Shown here: in pieces, positions 24,201 through 39,200 of the stretch
Position numbering within the stretch: the stretch's first letter is position 1
Layout: every line of letters starts with the position of its first letter
Assembly: GCF_041260155.1 (NCBI RefSeq)
Contig: NC_091943.1
Span: forward strand, 14,315,283-14,379,282
Length of the DNA stretch: 64,000 bases
Source: Ptychodera flava
Lineage: Eukaryota; Hemichordata; Enteropneusta; Ptychoderidae
Reading direction: 5' to 3'
Notes under the pieces: model-generated
The model's input: the letters and a program-made list of their open reading frames with translations, nothing else
Told to the model about the DNA's origin: nothing
Database searches by the model: none
Translations under genes and position numbers: made by a program

Positions 24201-27200
24201 GTCATTAAGTCGTTTCTGTTGATAAATTGAAAGATACAAATCAAATCTGGCATCAATCTTTCTGGCTTCTATTTTTACATAAGAAGTAAATATTTATGCA
24301 CAGAAGAGTAAACAGTTACTTCTGAACATATGATCCTTGACCTTTAACCCCTTACCTTAGTATTGGCTAGGTTCTCACCCCTAGCAACAGCCCTTGTCTT
24401 AGCAGCTCTACTGGCAGCCTTCCCAGAAGGCCCTGATGGGACCACCCTATCCGTTGGCGGGTTCTTGATTTCACCATCAACCGAGGAACCCTACAGGACA
24501 GAGCAGCAGAAGTGAAATTTGTGCAATGCATAAATAATGAGAGAAATTACTTCACAATGAATGCATTCCATATGCACTAAATGAATGTTGATGAGGAATA
24601 TCTGATGAGCGTCAGAGCAATGGATTATTCTATCATTCAGTCTTATCAGCATTAGATACTTGGTTTTGAGTCAAGTTCAAGAGCAGGAAAATGGTCTCAA
24701 GTTTAGATGATTACCACAGCTACATGTAAGCCATGCATAGCAAATTTACGAATATTATTTCCTGGTTATAGATATTTTTTAACTTGTTCACCCCATTCCC
24801 AGTAAACAGGTCCAAAATCCCAATTGATGGCAATAGGGTTGGGCTAAACCATTGTGGTGAAAGGGTTAAAGAACTGATCATTTCATTTTAGACTATGATA
24901 ATTCGAAACTCTAACTGTGATGTATTACCTCTTACAGGAAAAGCATACCACGTTCAGGTTGGCTAACTTTCTGTAAGCAAGGCTATTGTGGCAGAATTGT
25001 GTACAGCATCATTGCAATTCAATATTGGCTTGTTTGTTTATTTTGTTTATTGATTGTTTTAATAATAAGGCATCTGAGATAAGCTTGTTGCTACCATACC
25101 GAAAAGTGATCTTGTAATTCTTAAGGTCAATTTTTTTGCCCGCTGGGATATACCTGAGATATGAACTAGCCAGGAACAGAGAATGGAATCTTTATCTTTT
25201 TTTACCTCGTCTTTTGTCTTTTTTGTTTTCTTTTCCGGCAATCTTTCAGGGGCATTTGACAGTAAAGCCACTCCACAGTGTGCATGCTTCAGAGCTCCGA
25301 CGTCATTGGTACCGTCTCCACACATCAGTGTGATGTAGCCAAGACCCTTCAGAGATGTGATGATAAATTCCTGTAAAAAAAACACACACAGAACAGCTAT
25401 CGATACAACATTTGGTGTGCAAATTTGGGAGTTCTAAGGAATAAATAATTTTTTATGTACACACAATTTATTTTCAAGAGAAGAGCAAACAGAACTGAGT
25501 TTACTGTTTCTGAGATAATCTTTGACACTTTGAAATTGTCACTTTAAAATTTGAAAAATTTACCCAGGAAAACCTTGTCACTATGTTTTGGGTACTGTAG
25601 ACATACTGACCGTGAAGTTTAACGTTACTTTAGAGGTTAGCTGATATATTAATAGGTGTTCATCGAACTATTTGATGTAAATGGTTGCTTGTGGTCTTCT
25701 TGTATCTCCTTTATTTTTTTCATTGTTAAGCTTCAAGCTTGATATGAACTGTCTGACATTGACTGATGCAATATTGTCGTACATAGAATGTTATCAAGAA
25801 AGCTATTAAAAATTTTACTGGCAAAGAATTATCATAAGTAATGATGTATGTAAACTACATGGAAAACCCAGGTTATACCTGCAGTGTTTATTTAAAAACC
25901 ACATTTTGGCTACCATGATACAGTAATCAGTGTTGTAAATACATTTTATTCAGAAATATTACCTTTTGTTTGGGAGCAACTCTGGCAAAGACCCGGATCA
26001 TGGGAAGTAGGGAATTCAGAAGGTTGATGCTGGCACTCTGCATTTGTGTTAGACCCTGTAGAAAGACATGTAGGAGAGGAATGGCCTTCGATCACCAAAC
26101 TACAAAATTTGACATTGCACATACATGCTGTGTTGGCAATTTGAATACGACACATTTTGACAGATTGTTAAGGTAGAATGTACCTCAGGACAGATATACG
26201 GACTCCCAAATAGCCCTTGGAATGAGAAAAATTTCATTGCCTTAGCTTTTTTGAAAAATGAAAAGTTATTTTTCCCCATAGAGTTACCACAGGAATGGTG
26301 GCCACTTTGGATTTCAAATATCGGTAAATGTTGGGTGATTTGTTTCTTTAGTACCAGAGTTTGCATTATAGCCGCCGTCTTTTATTCTTGATTTTGAAAG
26401 AGAATGGTTAAAAGTTTGCATGGTGAAAGTTTGAGCAAAATTTTAAGTCATTAATTTTTGAGACGCGAACTCCCTTGAAGTACGGTAACAAACTGTATTA
26501 CACATAGAACAAATAATGTTTCACTTAATGGACTGTTAAAAAATTTCCCTCTGACGGAAAAGACATGGCCAATTTTTATTGTTGGCAAGGAATGGTTTCT
26601 TGAATATAGTAATCCTGAAGGCAAGCATATGGCTACTAGTATTTTGGATTGCTTACCTCTCCTGTGACACACAGGTCATAGTCCTTGAAGAGTTCCTTGA
26701 CCCCGCCGGGTGGAATCATGGGTAATGTAATGGTGTCGTCCACAGATTTCCAGTGCCAAAACGATTCTGATTTAACGAGAATTAGACATAAAGAAGTTTG
26801 AAAAATAAATTCTTCTGATACAAGCAACTTGTAATCATCATTGATGAATACAGTTTTAGGGATCACTGATTTAGTTTCTTGTCTGAGGAAGTCTAACTAA
26901 TACTATCTCAGATGTCTGAAGTGTACAGGGATCTCCCTGACGTTTATTTTTCATGCAGTCAATTCTTTATACAGAATTCTAAATACATGTTAAATAATGG
27001 TTCTAAATGGCATGCAGGTGCCACATATCTCTTAAACTTTCTTTGCCAGAGTACTTGATCAAGTTTCACTAGATTGCCACATTTATTTTCTCACTGACAC
27101 TGTTGACCCAAGCTCATTGAATTCAAAAGCTATGCCTGTGGGCGCATGGTGTTGAGCAGGCAGCCTCATGTCTAGCTAACTACAATGTAGTTAAGCCCAT

Positions 27201-30200
27201 TAGCTCGTGCAGCTACTGTATGTAATTTTGATAAAGTGACAGTTAGGTGTTCCTTGTGGATGGGCTTTGGACGAAGATATTTTTAGTTACTCCTCTTTAT
27301 CACAGGTGTTGACGGCCTCCCTGGCTATGCATACAGCTTCTCGCTAAGCCAGACTACTCAGTGTGCTGCAGTGTAGTTTGTACAAGGATGGTGACCCTTG
27401 ACACACGTCATGGCACCTGCCATTTAGGGTGCGGTGGGTGCTATCCAACTGTGTATCATGTTTCATGCCAAACGAAAATATCTTGATGGGTTTGAGCTTA
27501 TTTCAAATTCTGAATTTATCATCCTAGCTTTATAACTTCATCAGTTGCACACTTGCTAAAAAAAATAATTTGAAGCCATGAACGTGATATGCAATGATGC
27601 ATTCATAACCATTGTGGGATTGCAATATCAGTGACTATGCTGTCAAGAATTTTATTCTTATCATACTGCAGTGGCACATACCTATCGGTGACCTGCATGC
27701 TACCACCTTTGACGGCCTGCAGCGTAAGCAGTAACTTATGTACAATACTGGCACCATAATTACAGTAACGCTGAGTGGCTAATTTCACCTTTCAACTTAA
27801 AACTTATTGGCTGCTCATGACTCTCTACTTGACACTGATTGGCTACTAACTTAACACTACTGTTGTTCTTTTTACTATTACTGGCTGATGCTGTCTCTCT
27901 ACTCAGTTCCAACTGATAATATTTGCACAGTGGCTCCAGCTCTGAAAATAATACAGAGGACCGCTCTTACCTCTTTCGTCTGGAGGTGACAAAATGATTG
28001 TGGCTGATTTCCGTGTAAATTTCAGCTCCTTAGCGACATGACAAGCAGTCAATGGGTTGTCACCAGTTATCATGGTCACCTAGAGAACAACAAAATATCA
28101 TGCTTATGGCTAACTTCCGGAGTAATTGAAAATATCACAGACTCTTTAGTTAAAGACTGTTGCAAGTCAAACGTATTTGTAAATACATTTGAACAACTAC
28201 TACTTGTTTAATTTTCTTCAATAAATACAAAAATTTCCCCTTATATTTATACAGCTATTTTTTACCTCATTTAAATCGTTATTATTTGCAAAGTTCAACC
28301 TTGGAAAAAATTACAAAAATTAACAAAAAACTGTATGTTCTTGACACTGACTTGTTAGCAGAGTTCAAAGTTCTAAGAACAACTTCAAAGGAACAGAGCG
28401 CGATCTAACGATGTGAACACTAAAAACATATGATAATGTGGCTTATGTTTTAGGAATAGGTATGAAAAACTTACATGATGTGAAGAACTCTGAATTTCTC
28501 TGATGGCTGATTTGGAATCAATTTTCAAGGGACAGGAAATGATCACAAAACCAGCAAATGTCAACTCCGTCTCTACTTCCTCCCTGGCCAAGTCACGCAA
28601 CTGAAAGTCAGAAAATAAATTACTATAAGTATATTCACATGGTTTTAGTGGCTTGGTTTATGTTATGAGGAAAGTTCTTAAATGAAAAATATCACCAAAT
28701 TATCAGTATGACAAATGATCTGGTTGGCAGAATCATCATTGCATAACAAAAATAGAAAGGGAAATAATAAACAACTAAATTCCTAGACCTGATACAAGTA
28801 GCTTTTAACATATATTTAAAACAAACTGCTCCGTCTATCTACTCCCCTCTTTCAAGCTAATCTATGTGCAGTGATAACTTGAACAAAAGGGTATGTCATC
28901 TTTGATACCGTCTTTACTGACAATAGGAGACTTTTCTGTTCATAGTTAGTTCACTTTTCCCAAATTCTATCTAATGTACATGTAATTTCTCTGTAGGGAA
29001 CATCGTCACTGTGTGCGTACCTGTGAGTTTGACAGTATTCCAAGTTTTCTGTATCCCAGAGCCAACACTCTGGCGCCCTGCCTTGACATCTCAAAGTGGA
29101 CTTCATCGTAGTTCTCTGGTACTGACGTATACTAAAATGAAAATGGTAAAATGGTAAATTAAGCGGAACATTTTATATATTTCAACAAAATCTCATGACA
29201 ATTGCACCGTATCCATGAAGGTTGAAGGTCTGGGCATAGACAGATAGCTTTTTGTTGTTGCATGCAGAGGGTAACGAAATTCGATATTACATAACTGAAA
29301 AATTTTGGAATAATTATCGGACTTGCTTTATAAAAATGGATAATTGTAATTGGAACTCAAAATATTTGCTGAAGCATTAATGGAAATTTCAGGAAGTTGA
29401 AAGTCTCACCATTGGTTTGAGAGTTTCCGGTGCTCCTTTGATGGTGGCGATGAAAGTGTTTTCAGTGGAACCGGCCTCCTGGTAAGATGCAATCACAGAC
29501 ATCCTTCTCAATGCGCTGGAAAAATGAAACCGCTGTACAATCTTCAGCGGCGGACTTCTCGTTTTACGTGGAATGACAACATCATCTGTAAAAAACATTC
29601 ACGGCATTATAACATTCTTAGTTAGAACATTTCTGCACAATCGACCTTTCAATTCAACTCTAGCAAATTTTATTAGTTAGTTGGAGTAGCACTTTCTTCA
29701 GTACACAATAGTTTCTACATGTATATAGGCCAGAAAAATCTTATGAAACGCTTCGAATAAGCTGTATCTTTTTTGAGCATTTTAGAATTTTCACAGCAGT
29801 AAGCAGACATTTAATTTTGCTAAAAGAGACATCCTAACCACAATAAATTTTAAATTAGCGATTTGAAAGACTTGGGCAAAATTTGCAACAAAAGGGATCC
29901 TTAGTGCCTTGATGAGAACCAAGGTAGTGACCTAGGCCAACTTGCCAGTATTTGGTGTTGCCCAGGGATACGGTAATTCAAGGAGCCGCTCGAATAGCCT
30001 AGCTAAAAGGATAGTTTAAAGTAGTACCACCCATAGTAGATTTACTACATTGAGGTCTGTATGTCACACGTTCTCCAGACTGGAAAAAACAATTTTTCAT
30101 ACAAGCAGTAGGCTTGTGTTGCTTTTTTATGTACATATGTATTAATTTAATATTCAAACTTTTTATCGTCAAATATCAAATATCATGTACAGGATGTGGT

Positions 30201-33200
30201 TACACAACTGGAGTAAGTTCCTCAAGTTATACTGTTTACATAATTTATTTACTTGTGTTTTCAATAAACACTGTCTTCCATAAGCTCTTTGAAACAGCAT
30301 TTAAAGGGAAGTGTATGTATTTTCACAAGCGAATACTGTCCAGCTGAATTACATTGATCCAAACTGAACTTACTTTTCGTGAGGTTCCAGTCAATGGCTG
30401 TTAGTGAGACTTTTTCCAGAGGGTCTCCAACCAATGTGTCATCCAGCTTGGCCAAGGCATGGCATGTCGCAATAACCTGGATGCTCTCTACTGGAGCATT
30501 GGGTGCCGGTACCAAACCCTCATTGTTCCTAAAAAGGAAAAATTATGCAAGCATTATTGAGGTGGAATGCACCTCGGGACAGGTATCCGGACTCTCAAAC
30601 TTTCACACTATTCTTTTGGTCTACCACTTGTAGGGGCTAATATTTGAAGCTATAGGAGTAAATAAAGTCTTCATAGGTTTAGTTTTGTTAAAATCAGAAA
30701 TTTTATTTTTACCCATAGAGCTAATACAGGGATGGCGGCCATTTTGAATTTCAAATATTGGTAAATATCAGGTAATTTTTTCTCTATTACCAAAATTTGT
30801 ATGGTGACCCCTGATTTTTATTCTTGATTCTTAATGAGAATGGTTGAAGTTTGCTTAGGGAAAGTTTGAGCAAAAGTTCAAGATTTTCATTTTCAAGGCA
30901 CAAACTACCTTACTTGCTTGAGTTTTTGTGGAGAGTGGTACCAGGGTATATTGTGCTGGGAATGTCCCCAGTCATGTCATCCGGATATCTGTTGGCATAT
31001 AAAAACAATTGCTTTGGAGGACACCAGAAATAGTATAAGGGTTGCTAAAATACATTTACAGTAACTTCAAACCTCAGTAGATACACTGACTGATGTTCAG
31101 ATCCTATCATTTGAGAGGGGCAGTTTAATATTGATACACCAGAAGCATGCCATGTGACTTGATTGGAAAATGAGGGGTTGTTTCATACGTTTGATTGGTT
31201 TGTGGCTCAATAATTGGCCAATGTATTTCTTTATCACAATTCTCACCATTGAGGTTGCGAGAGGTTGCTGATTTCAAGTTCAAGGCCATTTGAGGGTAAC
31301 TCGGTATACTTACTCTAATCCAGCAATGCCCTTACACACCAGATTGTCTGTGGTCAGTGTTCCAGTCTTGTCAAAACAGCAGATCTCTACTTTACCAGCA
31401 AATGGAATACGGAATGGCTCTGTGCAATACACACCTGTTGATATACAAATATTAAAGAGTATGCTGACTACTTCTTCAAATAACGCCCACAATACAGAAC
31501 TTTTCACAATCTGAGATCTATCTCTGATTCATCAGGTCTGCCACAGCGTAGCATAACTTTCAAGGTTTGCAGTGATACTTGTTTTGTAACGATTGAATAT
31601 GTTTTTTTTTATTTACCAATCAATTTTTTGTAGAAAGGCATACAAATATACAGTTGATGAAATTTGAACATTTCATAAAATAAATAAACAAACAAACATA
31701 AATAAAATAAATAAATAATATAAAACACATATGAAAACATACATAAATACAGAAATACATGATGTGTAGACATAAACATACAAACATTCTTACATACACT
31801 ACAGACATACACAAAAATCTCTAACTTCTGTCTTTTACATCTATGTATATAGCTCCCACTAACATAGGGCAACTGGGAGCTGAACAACCGATGAAATCAT
31901 GTGCCTTTTGATCAAATTTTGGGACTTTGGTTCAATGTCTGTTTAACTATAAGGTCCAATGGAGAACATTTGCAAGTCAGCAACGTTGTAAGCAAACATC
32001 TGTCTGATCACTTACCTAACTTTGTCAGAGCCAGCAGAGATGAGTTGACGGCTAATGACAATTCAATGGGCAGTTCTGGTGGCACCACCGATGTCAGGAT
32101 CAATGTACACTCTAAAAATAACTTGTAACGATTTCTCTCAGGATCTTCCGTTCCTAATCAAAGTAGAGAGGATAAAAAAAAAATAAATCACAAAACCATA
32201 ATGAATGTTTAGATCAGAGATTTTCCTTGAAAGTAAGAATTTCGGTAAATTAACAAACAGACTATCCTTCTTTGTTCAATTTTCTGACGCATCAGTTTTT
32301 TACCATCATAGAATATTTCCTCAGATGCAAAATGTGAAAATGTTGGCATATCTACACTGAATGTTATCTCGATTCTCTCAGCCATACCACAGAGAAAAAT
32401 TGGTCATACCAAACCATGACACTAGCCTTGGATACTTTGTATGGTATTCTACACCTGCAAACTACAGCTAAATTGTGGTGATGTGATCAGGTGACAAATA
32501 ACATACACGTGCCAAAACATTGGCCCAATCCTCTGCATGTTAGTATTTGGCTTGTCCTCGGGTGCCCTTTCCACAAATAAGATGAAACATAAACAGGCAA
32601 CATAACCCCCTAGGGTAATGCTGCATTGTAATACCGTCTACTATGATCATGGCATTCTACAGTCTTGCTGCCATGTTCATGTGCAAATACGTTTAAAGTT
32701 TGAAAACACCGGTGTCCAGACCTACCTTTGATCCAAACGTAACTTGCAGCAGCGACTGCAAAGACTAGCAGAAACAAGATAAACATGAACGTTTCCAGAT
32801 TGTTTGCCGTCACTCTCTTCACACCATACATTATTGTACTCAGAAGTTTACCCTGAAAAATACAACATCCAACTTGACCTTCATTTTTTTAATTGGAGAA
32901 AGTACATTGTCAAAAACTGCTCTAAAGGCTTGGAGTTGATGCTCAATTAGCAAGCATTTTATCTCTAATGTAATTCAAGCTTGATCGCTTGTTCTACCAG
33001 ACGTGTGATATTTCTAGATGGCTTATTTCTGATCCTCAACTACTTTCTGCAGTGAGGGTCAGATTGAACAGTTTGTTTAGGACCTGGGTTAGAGTTGGTT
33101 TTAAGTCTTCCTAAAAGAATCCATGTGGACCTCAGTTAGACAAAGTTAGTCTGTATATGAAAGGGGTTTATTTGATATGAAAAACATAGGGTCTGATTAT

Positions 33201-36200
33201 GAGGTCACAGTTGCTGTTAATTGCGTGGGCCCTGAACCAGGGACCATTGAAAATGATCATACGTGGTCCAAAGAGAGTATTATTTTTGGCCTTGGCTTTA
33301 AGTTCTGGTCAAATTGTTTGTGTTTGAACAAGGTTTCTTACAAGACTTTTGAAGTGCCATTTGTAGCTCAGTTTCCAGGAATACAGAACAAGTCAAGTTT
33401 TGTATGACAGTGAGGCATGTGAACAGTTGAACTGAAATCAGTGATATTGAGCACGTCTCATCAGTGTAGATTTGGCTTTGTCCTGTCTTGTGAGGTAGTG
33501 CCCTGCTAAATGCTGCACCTAGGCAATCCTGCTTGTCTTGGAGGGAAAACTACATACAAGTTCCTACCTGTGATGTGTTGAATCCAGTTTTCAAAACATA
33601 TGCAATGCATCCATTATCAGAAGCTGTAGACAAAATGAAAAACATTTTGAAACACCATGGAATTCTGGGATGCCCCTATGTGTGAATGACACCAATAAAC
33701 TCAGCAGAAGTCCTGACAATCATTGTAAAGAAAATCAACAGTCTTTGCGCATTATTTTGAATCTGTCTTCCCTCTCTATAAATGGTATGATCTGTCTGAC
33801 CATGGAGAATACCTGGGCTGCTGTATTGTAGAAGGATTGCTGGGGTGATGTTTGAGAGTTGGGAGGGTTCTATCCTGCCTTACCTTTGAGTCCCGGTGCT
33901 GTCTTACTCGGTGGAGTGTGCTGCACGACCTTTGTGCCACCACTGATGACGTGTAATCTTGCATCTATGTCTAGATTCAGTACTCTGTCATGATCTAGGG
34001 TTTCTATCGGCTCCTGGAATCAGAGAATAAACACTGGCTGTACATACTGATGAAAAAGTGAATTCTCTCTAAATGGGAACCTGCAGAAACTGAAAACCTG
34101 TGTAAACCGAATGCTTTCTGGTTTCTGCCCTCAAGCAACCTAGTCATCTGGGCTCTACATAGGTTTCTGCCCTCAAGCAACCTAGTCATTTGGGCTCTAT
34201 ACAGGTTTTTGCCCCCAGGTAACCTAGCCATTTGGGCTCTACACAGGTTTCTGCCCTCAAGCAACCTAGTCATTTGGGCTCTATACAGGCTTCTGCCCTC
34301 AAGCAACCTTGTCATTTGGGCTCTACACAGGTTTCTGCCCCTAAACAACCCAGTCATTTGGGCTCTATACAAGTTTCTGCCCTCATGAAACCTAGTTGTT
34401 CAGGCTGTATATAAGTTTCTGCCCTCAGGCAGCCTACAAACATTGTGTAGACCAAGCAATGTAATATACCAGTTTTTCATCTATGGAACAGAATTGAGGT
34501 ATGTTACTAACTTAAGTTATTTCAAAAATGACAAGTTGGGAGCTCTGGAGACACAAATAAGACATGCAAATCTCGCTTGTTCAATTTCTGACTCCCTAGT
34601 TCATCATGACTGCCTACCTTCATTTGAGGCACTGCCTCACCGGTCAGCATGGATTCATCCACTATGCAAGGCCCACGCAAGAGCAGCATATCGCATGGCA
34701 CTGGGTTATCTGTCTGGCTCCTGCCAATGGAGACAATGTCACCGGGTACCAACTCATCGGTCATAATGGGCCGCCACTTCCGGTTGCGATACACCTGTCG
34801 AGCAAAAAAAGTTTAAATATTTACGGGTCAGTCACAATCAGGTGTGCTAGACGATTTTCATTCGTTATGGACATATATCTGCTATTCAACTGATATTATA
34901 TTGCTTATTTGTTTCTAATAAATAGTAATAGTTGTATCTAACTTGGTCACATAAAGAAATATTGCATTTATTGTGCAGGTTTGGTTGTACATCCACAAAA
35001 ATGCCTTTAAAAACTGTAAAAAGTAGCGTTATGCTGTTTCACTTCAAAATGTACATAATTTCAAAATGTTTTTTGGAACACAGTGTTAAAATTGTGGAAT
35101 TTTTAGCTTACATATGTTATTGCAGAATACCTAATCTTTCTTTCACAAGTTATTTCATGTGATTATGTGCATCGGAACAGAAACTGTGGTATTTTTACCA
35201 AAACTGTAACATCGTTATGTTTTGTGTGTTTTGTGACCATAAGTACATATACCTTTAGTTTATATGTAGAAAAATGGGTAAAATATTGTAATATTGAATT
35301 TAATTCCAACCTCAACATCCATGGCAAGCATTTTATACACCAAAATTAAAATAAATTGCATATTGTATTGTTTTGTAAATAAATGAAAATGGAGATCGTT
35401 GTGGTCGGAATTTCTTGTAGCGTCCGTGACAAACTCATATCTTAAGGACAACAGGACTTATAAAAGATCTGATGTCACAGGCCTAAGTGTCAATAGGTGC
35501 CTACCTTAAATAAACAAATTATATAATTACTGTCCCTTGCATTCACTATTAATATTCCTAAAATATGGAAATGTAGCATCCGTGACGGTGTAGCGTCCGT
35601 GACGGTGTTTACTACATAGTCATAATTAATAACTATTTAAAACATTTTAAAGCAGTTAATCCACTGAAACATATAAATACTAGTGTGTATTGTGTGTACA
35701 TACATGGAGTTGGGTTACAAAATGTCTTCAAGGCATGAAATTGTAAATTTGCACAAAATTGATTTTTTAAAAAGTAATAAAACACTCAAAAAGTTATGTT
35801 GAGCCTCAATTGTAACACTTAGATGGTGTTTTTTAAGAATGCAGTAATTATATTGAATATGTTATTAGACTTCTAGTGAAAAGACAATGAATTCTGTGCT
35901 GTATATGCATTTATTATTGTGTATTCCATTTCAAGTCATTATGTCACGGATGCTACAATAAAATGCAAACATTGTTTTTCAGATTATAAGCCAATCTAAA
36001 TGTGAAATAACCATCACATTTTATTGTTTTGTTATCACATTTTGAATTTTAAAAAATCAAGGGGGTAAGAAATGACATTTGTGTTAACTCTGTCTCCACC
36101 ACTTTCACATATTATGAAGGCAGAGAGTACGAACGTAAAGTCGGCGTCATCCTCATCCTCATCCTCATCCTCAGGTGACCTTTCTAGCTGACGCTAAAAT

Positions 36201-39200
36201 GACGCTACTCAGCATCAGCTTCAGCGTCGTATCCAAAGATTGCGGAGGATACGCTACCCGATGATGGATAAATGATAAAATTCGCCCATAACTTAAGAAA
36301 ATAACAACTCCATTCTTTCTCAACTTTCTTTTGAATCCTAAAACTGGTTCGCAGGTAATATTTTATCGTTAGAATATCTCATATGGACTAGTTTTTTGGA
36401 AATGTTCGTAATTTTCAGTCCATGGATCCGCGGATGTGTTTGTTGGTATCCTCTTAACTCTTGCGTTAAGATTTTCCAAAAATTGGTGCAAAAAAGGTAT
36501 ACATGGTCCGAAATGTGTAAAAATCGCCACCATGAGAGGTGATATGAAAGCCCTAATTATTCAAAGGACATATAAAACAATTAACCTGTATAACTATGAC
36601 TTGAGGCCTGAAAAGTCAAGGTATTATACATATAACCTTTGAACTTTAAGGAAATTAAGGGCTAAGAATGTTGCGTTATAACTACAACGTGAGAAACAGG
36701 TATTGAGAGGAGAGGTATTAACTAAATTTTGTGAAATGCAAATACCACTGTGTTTTAATTAACATTTACAGTGATATGAAACTTGGAGCACATTTTTAAA
36801 GTGTTTTTACACTTATCATTCCATCAGACGCATTCGGGAATAATCAGATCTGAAGCCGGTGAAGCTAACGCTGTAGCGTCATCCTCATCCTCATCCTCAT
36901 TTTCGCGTGACCTCTGAGGCTGAGGGATGAGTATGACGCCAACTTTACGCTCATCAGAGAGTACAGATATATTATAGAACAGAGGTCAAAGGTTGGCAGA
37001 CTACGTCTCTGATCTCCAGCCTCACCTAGGTGTGTGTGCGCCCCATCCTGACAGGTGTTAGAACAGATGCAAGCCATTTGGATTTCTTGGGTGGTGTGTC
37101 AGATACATTGTAGCAAATTTTATTGTGGGACCACAGGTCAAAGTTTAACAACCTGTCGCTCTAGCCTGATCTAGGTGTCTAGTTTTATCTTGGTTTTACA
37201 CTTTAAGTAAGGCACAAGCAATGTTAACTTCTGTGTTTTTTGACGTATTGAAAGTTTATTACTGGTATAGACATTTTTCACATACTCCAACTGATTTTTG
37301 CAGTAGTCGCCATAGCTTTCTTGTTCAATTTAAAGAAATTGTCAATGTTTTGACACAATTTTCACAATTTAAATGTTTGATAGAGAAAGGTTTTGGAGAA
37401 AAGAGAAAGAAAAAACCAGATTGTTGATTGCTTTTTATATTTCAAATTGACCTAACTTTCAAATTTGATTTTGGTAGCGTCCGTGACAAAATTACATGTC
37501 ATACTAAACAGAAAATATTTTAGAAAGAAATTCATTTGATTTAACTGAATGGTATTAATATTGTCGCTATAGCATGGTTAATTCATGGCAATAAAACTTT
37601 TAAGTACAGCATACCAGCGGAAGGACATAGAGAAGTTGAAAGTCCTATTAAAAAATATGATCAATATTGTTGTATTTCTCACTAAACTTGAGGTTGTGTT
37701 ATTCATGGAAAAATTAAGTAAATCATACCAAGTATAGCTTATTTTAATGCCAATATGCATCTTTTATATTGTAATAACATAAGAAAGCATTAACAATCAT
37801 TGTTTAAAATTTTATTATGACATTTGTGTTTCATGTTCAACATTTCTGTAGCGTCCGTGACAGTGCGTCGACCATATAAAACAATGTGCACTGTGGTAAA
37901 ACTAATGACATTTGCTTCACCAAATTTCAGGAAGATATGCCCCATACCATAACCTTTCAACATATTATTTAACTGGACAGTTATCATGAACTTGAAATTT
38001 TGACCTAAGTGACACACTCTAGCGCACCCTGATTGTGACTGACCCGTTATCATTCTACCACTTTCGGAGCAACGTACACATTGAACAATCCATTGAATAT
38101 GATACAGATGCACTTTGCGTTCCTCTAGCTTGAAAATATCATGTCTACTCTCTACATGCCTATTTTCAAGTAAATTGCAATTACAGAATTAACCCTTTCA
38201 CCACCATGGTTTGACCCAGATCAATTGTTATCGACGGTGAGAGTGGCCTTGTTTACAGGGAATTGGGGTGAAAAGGTTTAACTTAAACTTGTTGTGAATA
38301 GTTGACAAAAGACTAAGTTAGAATTCAATGAAATATTTAGCATACTAAGTTTATATATAGTTAGTTACTTGGGGGGAGCATTATGTTAATCAGCTGATGG
38401 GCATAAACCCCCCGTGTTGATGATAATTTTCAGTACATCACTTTCCACACTGATGCTCACTATGCTATCACTAACCACTTAAGTAAAGGACTCACGTTGA
38501 TAAAGTACGGCTTTTGTCCCATCTTGCGCACTTCTTGCAAGTTACGGAGTTGCTGCTTGACCAGCGTGGCCTCAAACATGACCAGCATCATGAGAGTGAA
38601 GACGCTGTAGTACCAGTACTCGTCAAGGCACCACAGGGCCACACAGAAGACTTGAAACACGAAGAACGGAGCTGTAGCTCTCTCTTGAAATAGCTCTGCA
38701 AACTCAGGAATCTCCATGACAACCCTGTTCAACACAGAACAGACATGAAAATTTGGAACGTACTATACCAACAGGAATTATTTTATGGATGAAAATCATA
38801 ACAGTAAGTTTATGGAATGAAGTTATCAACAAAAAATCTTGAAAATTATCATTGACTTGGGGGTTATAAAACCTTTTAACTTAGTGGAGTAGAAGGATAA
38901 ATGCTTAATCCTTTGAATGCTGTAATTTTTCCACCAAAATTTTAGTGCAACATTTTACCAATTATTATGAATTTTTCTGTAAATTTTTTTGATAATTTTG
39001 GACCAGATGGACATCCTGTTTTATTGGCTACAGTTTTTTATCAAAATTTTGGCAAAAATCTGAAAAAAAATGGACTGGAGTATATGTTATAAAGGCGACA
39101 AAAATTGACTTCGGTGCTCAAAGGGTTAACAAATCTTGATGGCTAGGTAGTTGCTTCTATGAGGTAATAAGTTTCCTTTTGCATGATTTTCATCTCGTTT

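Larger units (their letters stand above)
34823..38047. mobile_element. 3.2-kb TIR transposon with internal motif array, in ATP13A1 intron 4
   Basis: The left end ACGGGTCAGTCACAATCAGG continues TGTGCTAG, and the right end is its inverse (AGCGCACCCTGATTGTGACT then GACCCGT), about 29 bp with two differences. Inside, TGTAGCGTCCGTGACA recurs six times, clustered towards both ends. No transposase frame seen, so probably non-autonomous. A second element (36,131-36,954) sits inside it. Superfamily and target duplication are not clear. Confidence 0.8.

Noticed and set aside
34004-34414. Repeat proteins on both strands and a CRISPR-like look
   Set aside because: A contiguous 42-bp minisatellite without spacers, in an animal intron; the frame does not join exon 6.
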